Positions 6,685-8,562 of a stretch of DNA of 8,562 nt are shown in pieces. A program made the position numbers and the translations under genes. The stretch lies in the NCBI GenBank assembly GCA_964625145.1, contig CAZVAQ010000150.1, positions 1 through 8,562 on the forward strand. The letters run 5' to 3'. Below the pieces are notes generated by a model that saw only the letters and a program-made list of their open reading frames with translations, was not told where the DNA came from and made no database searches. Numbering within the stretch: the stretch's first letter is position 1; every line of letters starts with the position of its first letter. Origin of the DNA: CAYTRP01 sp964625145 (GTDB lineage: Bacteria; Sumerlaeota; Sumerlaeia; SLMS01; JAHLLQ01).

Positions 6685-7128
6685 ATGGCGGAGAGTCCAC
6701 TGGACACAGCCCTTGTCAGACGCGAGGAGAGAGGCTTCGCGGCGACGGCTCACCTGTTCGCCGCAATCCCCCTGTGGGGATTGGTCTTTCTTGCCGTCCT
6801 GCTGGTCTGGTTCAAGGAAAGAAGCCGCGAGGTCGTCTTCCACATCATTCAGGCGATGGTCTTCCAGGGGCTGCTGCTCGTGCCGGTCCTCGGATGGGTC
6901 GTCATCGAATTGCTCGGCCGCATGGTCGAGGTCCTCAGCCCCACGATATCCGAGGGCGTTCACCTGATCAACGCCGGACTGCTGTTCCTCGTCTACACAC
7001 TGTATGTGGTGGTTTGTCTGTACGGCTGCGCCGCCACCTACGCCGGGCGGCCGTTCCTCTATCCTTTCGTCGGAAAGCCGGTCCTTGAAGGCACCCGCAG
7101 GAAATTCTCGGAAGGAGGCCAGCCATGA
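6685..7128 (+). CDS. DUF4870/Tic20-like small membrane protein
   Basis: The 147-residue protein has three hydrophobic segments, about 22-43, 53-78 and 95-118. The stretch ERGFAATAHLFAAIPLWG at the start and WFKERSREVVFHIIQAMVF between the first two segments fit the DUF4870 (Tic20-like) family, in which a charged loop followed by xFHxxQA is characteristic. The biochemical role of that bacterial family is not established. The ATG at 6685 is preferred because AGCAGG lies about 5 bases upstream. The frame stays open to 6553 with an ATG at 6643, but that region overlaps the divergent gene and lacks a ribosome-binding site. The gene ends in an ATGA overlap with the next gene, so the two are probably translationally coupled. 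No clear promoter is seen upstream. Confidence 0.8.
   Translation: MAESPLDTALVRREERGFAATAHLFAAIPLWGLVFLAVLLVWFKERSREVVFHIIQAMVFQGLLLVPVLGWVVIELLGRMVEVLSPTISEGVHLINAGLLFLVYTLYVVVCLYGCAATYAGRPFLYPFVGKPVLEGTRRKFSEGGQP
7112..7118 (+). promoter_or_regulatory. Strong ribosome-binding site of the 345-residue gene
   Basis: AAGGAGG stands 6 bases before the ATG at 7125 and lies within the last codons of the preceding membrane-protein gene. With the ATGA overlap it fixes the start and suggests efficient, coupled translation. Confidence 0.85.
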
Positions 7129-8162
7129 GGCACGCCTTGACGGAATACCAACACCGGTGCGTGGAGCTCATCATTGGACAAGTGCGCGAGTATCTGGGCC
7201 TGCGCTACGCCCAGACCACCCGCGCGAATCCCCGATTCAAGGAATGCTGGGCGGACCTGGAATGGCAGCAGATCCAACAACTTCGAAACGTCCTCGAGAA
7301 TGACAAGGCCTGGGGACCAAAGCGCTACGTCATCGCCGAGTTGCTCTGCGGCGACGACAAGACAAAGGTCAAGGATCTGTTCACCGCCACAAACCAGAAC
7401 ACCATCCAGACGGAAGTGGTGGAGAAGCACGAGAAGATCACGCACACCACCGGCGACGTCATGGAGATCCATGACTTCCGCACCCTCTACGAGGCCATTG
7501 ACCCGGCCATCGCCACCATCACCAGCGTCATGCAGGTCTACATCTGGTGGGATCTGCTGGACGCCGCGCACTGCGCCCGCTTCCAGCTCAAGCTCGAACG
7601 CGTGAAGGAAATCGAAGCCGGCAACATCGCCCCCTATCGCGATTACTACATCGACCTCCTGCGCACACCGGAGAGCGAACCCTCCACCCAGGACATGTTC
7701 ATGTACGAGCTTGGCGAGCTGAAGTACAGCGTCGACCAGTTCCAGCGCCGCCGCGACGGCGAACCCGGCTACCAGATCATCATCGCCCGCGCCGGCATCG
7801 GAAAGGACGAAGGCGTCGACCGCCTCATCTCCACCATCGCCCGGCAACAGATGCTGCTGAGCTCCATCGAGGGAGGCACCCCGCCCGACGACCGCGTGAA
7901 GCAACAAATCGCCCGCGCCCTCAACACCGAAGCCGACCAACTCACCAACGAGCAGATCCTCAAGTACCTGCGCACCCTGATGAACGACGAGAAGGGGAAG
8001 CTGCGCGCGGCCCTCGATGTCGAATCCGAAGGCGAACCCTACAACTTCAAGTTGGCACAGGCCGAGGCCATGAAGAAGAAATTCGCCGCCGTCGCCGGAG
8101 ACCGGGACGTTCCCACCCCGGGCCGGACCCCCACCTCCAGCGGCGTCAACGCCCAGCAGTAG
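7125..8162 (+). CDS. Hypothetical soluble, mostly helical protein (345 residues)
   Basis: I do not recognise this protein. It has no signal peptide or membrane segment, is rich in charged residues and Gln, and reads as mostly alpha-helical. Visible parts are an N-terminal helical segment (about 1-60) with WADLEWQQIQQLRNVLE, a central part containing the unusual stretch VMQVYIWWDLLDAAHC (135-150) and LKLERVKEIEAG, a loop with ARAGIGKDEG (221-230), a C-terminal helical region with NEQILKYLRTLMNDEKGKLRAAL (275-297), and a Pro/Thr/Ser-rich end (about 328-345) that is probably disordered. The start is secured by AAGGAGG and the ATGA overlap with the DUF4870-like gene. A link to that membrane protein, perhaps as a cytoplasmic partner, is inferred from coupling alone. 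Translation is clearly real: the frame is long, well started and has coding-like composition. Confidence 0.85.
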   Translation: MRHALTEYQHRCVELIIGQVREYLGLRYAQTTRANPRFKECWADLEWQQIQQLRNVLENDKAWGPKRYVIAELLCGDDKTKVKDLFTATNQNTIQTEVVEKHEKITHTTGDVMEIHDFRTLYEAIDPAIATITSVMQVYIWWDLLDAAHCARFQLKLERVKEIEAGNIAPYRDYYIDLLRTPESEPSTQDMFMYELGELKYSVDQFQRRRDGEPGYQIIIARAGIGKDEGVDRLISTIARQQMLLSSIEGGTPPDDRVKQQIARALNTEADQLTNEQILKYLRTLMNDEKGKLRAALDVESEGEPYNFKLAQAEAMKKKFAAVAGDRDVPTPGRTPTSSGVNAQQ

Positions 8163-8248
8163 GGCAGCCATCCCGCCAGTCATCAGAAGGGCAACTGGCC
8201 CACCTGCCTGCTGGCAAACCGATACCAATCAAGAAGAAGCACGCAAAA

Positions 8249-8557
8249 TTGGAAGAAGTCATCAAGGTACTCCTCCCGCTCGACGCGACACTCAACGAAG
8301 TCTGCCTGCAAATCCCCCGGCTCAAGGAGTCGGGGGTCACCCACCTGTTCCTCGACATGCGCGAGATCAAGTTCATGGACTCCCTCGACATCGGGATCCT
8401 CGTCCGCGTGGCCCTGACGGCCCGCAACGCCGGCCTGAAGTTCTTCGTCGCCCGCACACAACCCGACGTCCGCCGCGCCCTCACCATGAGCGGCGCGGGA
8501 GAGCTGCTCGGCATCCGCGACGACAAGCCGCCGAGCTTTGAGACGGAGATGATGTGA
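8249..8557 (+). CDS. Small STAS-domain protein (anti-sigma-factor-antagonist-like), non-ATG start
   Basis: The 102-residue reading from the TTG at 8249 is a single STAS domain: strand IKVLLPLDAT, helix LNEVCLQIPRLKES, strand THLFLDM, the signature REIKFMDSLDIGILVRVALTARNAG, strand LKFFVART, and a C-terminal helix QPDVRRALTMSGAGELLGI. STAS proteins of the SpoIIAA/RsbV class bind switch kinases or anti-sigma factors and are controlled by phosphorylation. The signature keeps D44-S45, but the usual DS[ST/A]GLG reads DSLDIG, so phosphorylation is uncertain. No ATG exists in any plus frame between the preceding stop and residue 37 of this protein. The only in-frame NTG codons in that gap are CTG at 8195 and 8204 and TTG at 8249; TTG is preferred, with a weak AAGAAG upstream. 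It follows the 345-residue gene by about 86 bases and is probably cotranscribed. The domain call is firm; the start is not. Confidence 0.72.
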   Translation: MEEVIKVLLPLDATLNEVCLQIPRLKESGVTHLFLDMREIKFMDSLDIGILVRVALTARNAGLKFFVARTQPDVRRALTMSGAGELLGIRDDKPPSFETEMM

Positions 8558-8562
8558 GGGGG

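Noticed and set aside
6115..6963. A 282-codon minus-strand frame covering the glycosyltransferase start and the DUF4870-like gene
   Set aside because: It runs out of frame through the glycosyltransferase-like gene and antisense to the DUF4870-like gene; the product is Gly/Arg/Ala-rich with no motif.
7785..7814. ARAGIGKDEG in the 345-residue protein as a Walker A (P-loop) motif
   Set aside because: The spacing of the glycines does not fit GxxxxGK[ST], and Asp follows the Lys instead of Ser or Thr. No Walker B is visible.
7059..8228. A 389-codon open frame on the minus strand opposite the 345-residue gene
   Set aside because: Its Gly/Val/Leu/Asp-rich, low-complexity composition is the typical reverse shadow of the plus-strand gene, which has an excellent ribosome-binding site.

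Overview
The window is GC-rich, densely coding bacterial DNA. It has Shine-Dalgarno sites (GGAGG, AAGGAGG), an ATGA stop/start overlap, a CTAG stop/stop overlap and a sigma70-type promoter. Two large proteins with signal peptides and a multi-pass GT-C glycosyltransferase-like protein with a soluble C-terminal part suggest a diderm (Gram-negative-type) cell. No phylum can be assigned from the sequence alone. I see no rRNA, tRNA, CRISPR array, insertion sequence or phage gene, and no gene-free stretch longer than 300 bases.

Layout, left to right. (1) 85-474, plus: a stand-alone response-regulator receiver domain. (2) 471-5008, minus: two tandem, clearly paralogous secreted metalloproteases. Each has a signal peptide, a cysteine-containing N-terminal region, a matrixin-like zinc catalytic domain (HEHGHGLGFxH plus Met-turn), a PPC-like beta domain, a CARDB-like beta region, a P/Homo B-like domain and a short shared C-terminal tail. 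(3) 5009-5099: the control region of the protease pair, with a good minus-strand sigma70-like promoter whose spacer is filled by a perfect dyad. (4) 5100-6644, minus: a membrane glycosyltransferase-like protein. (5) 6685-8557, plus, divergent from it: a three-gene cluster of a DUF4870/Tic20-like membrane protein, an unrecognised 345-residue soluble protein translationally coupled to it, and a small STAS-domain protein with no ATG start.

The two proteases probably form one transcript from the promoter near 5058-5085. A 9-bp stem hairpin straddles the stop codon of the first protease and may set the level of the second. They end convergently on the response regulator, and both stop codons sit in one CTAG tetranucleotide. 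The glycosyltransferase is upstream on the same strand but is separated by the promoter region. The plus-strand cluster at the right looks like an uncharacterised membrane/soluble/STAS set. The receiver domain at the left and the STAS domain at the right are the only signalling-type genes, and nothing in the window links them to each other or to the proteases.

The most original points are the duplicated matrixin/PPC/CARDB/P-domain proteases with exactly three matching cysteines and a matching tail, the dyad-in-spacer promoter, and the unknown 345-residue protein coupled to DUF4870 and followed by a divergent STAS protein.
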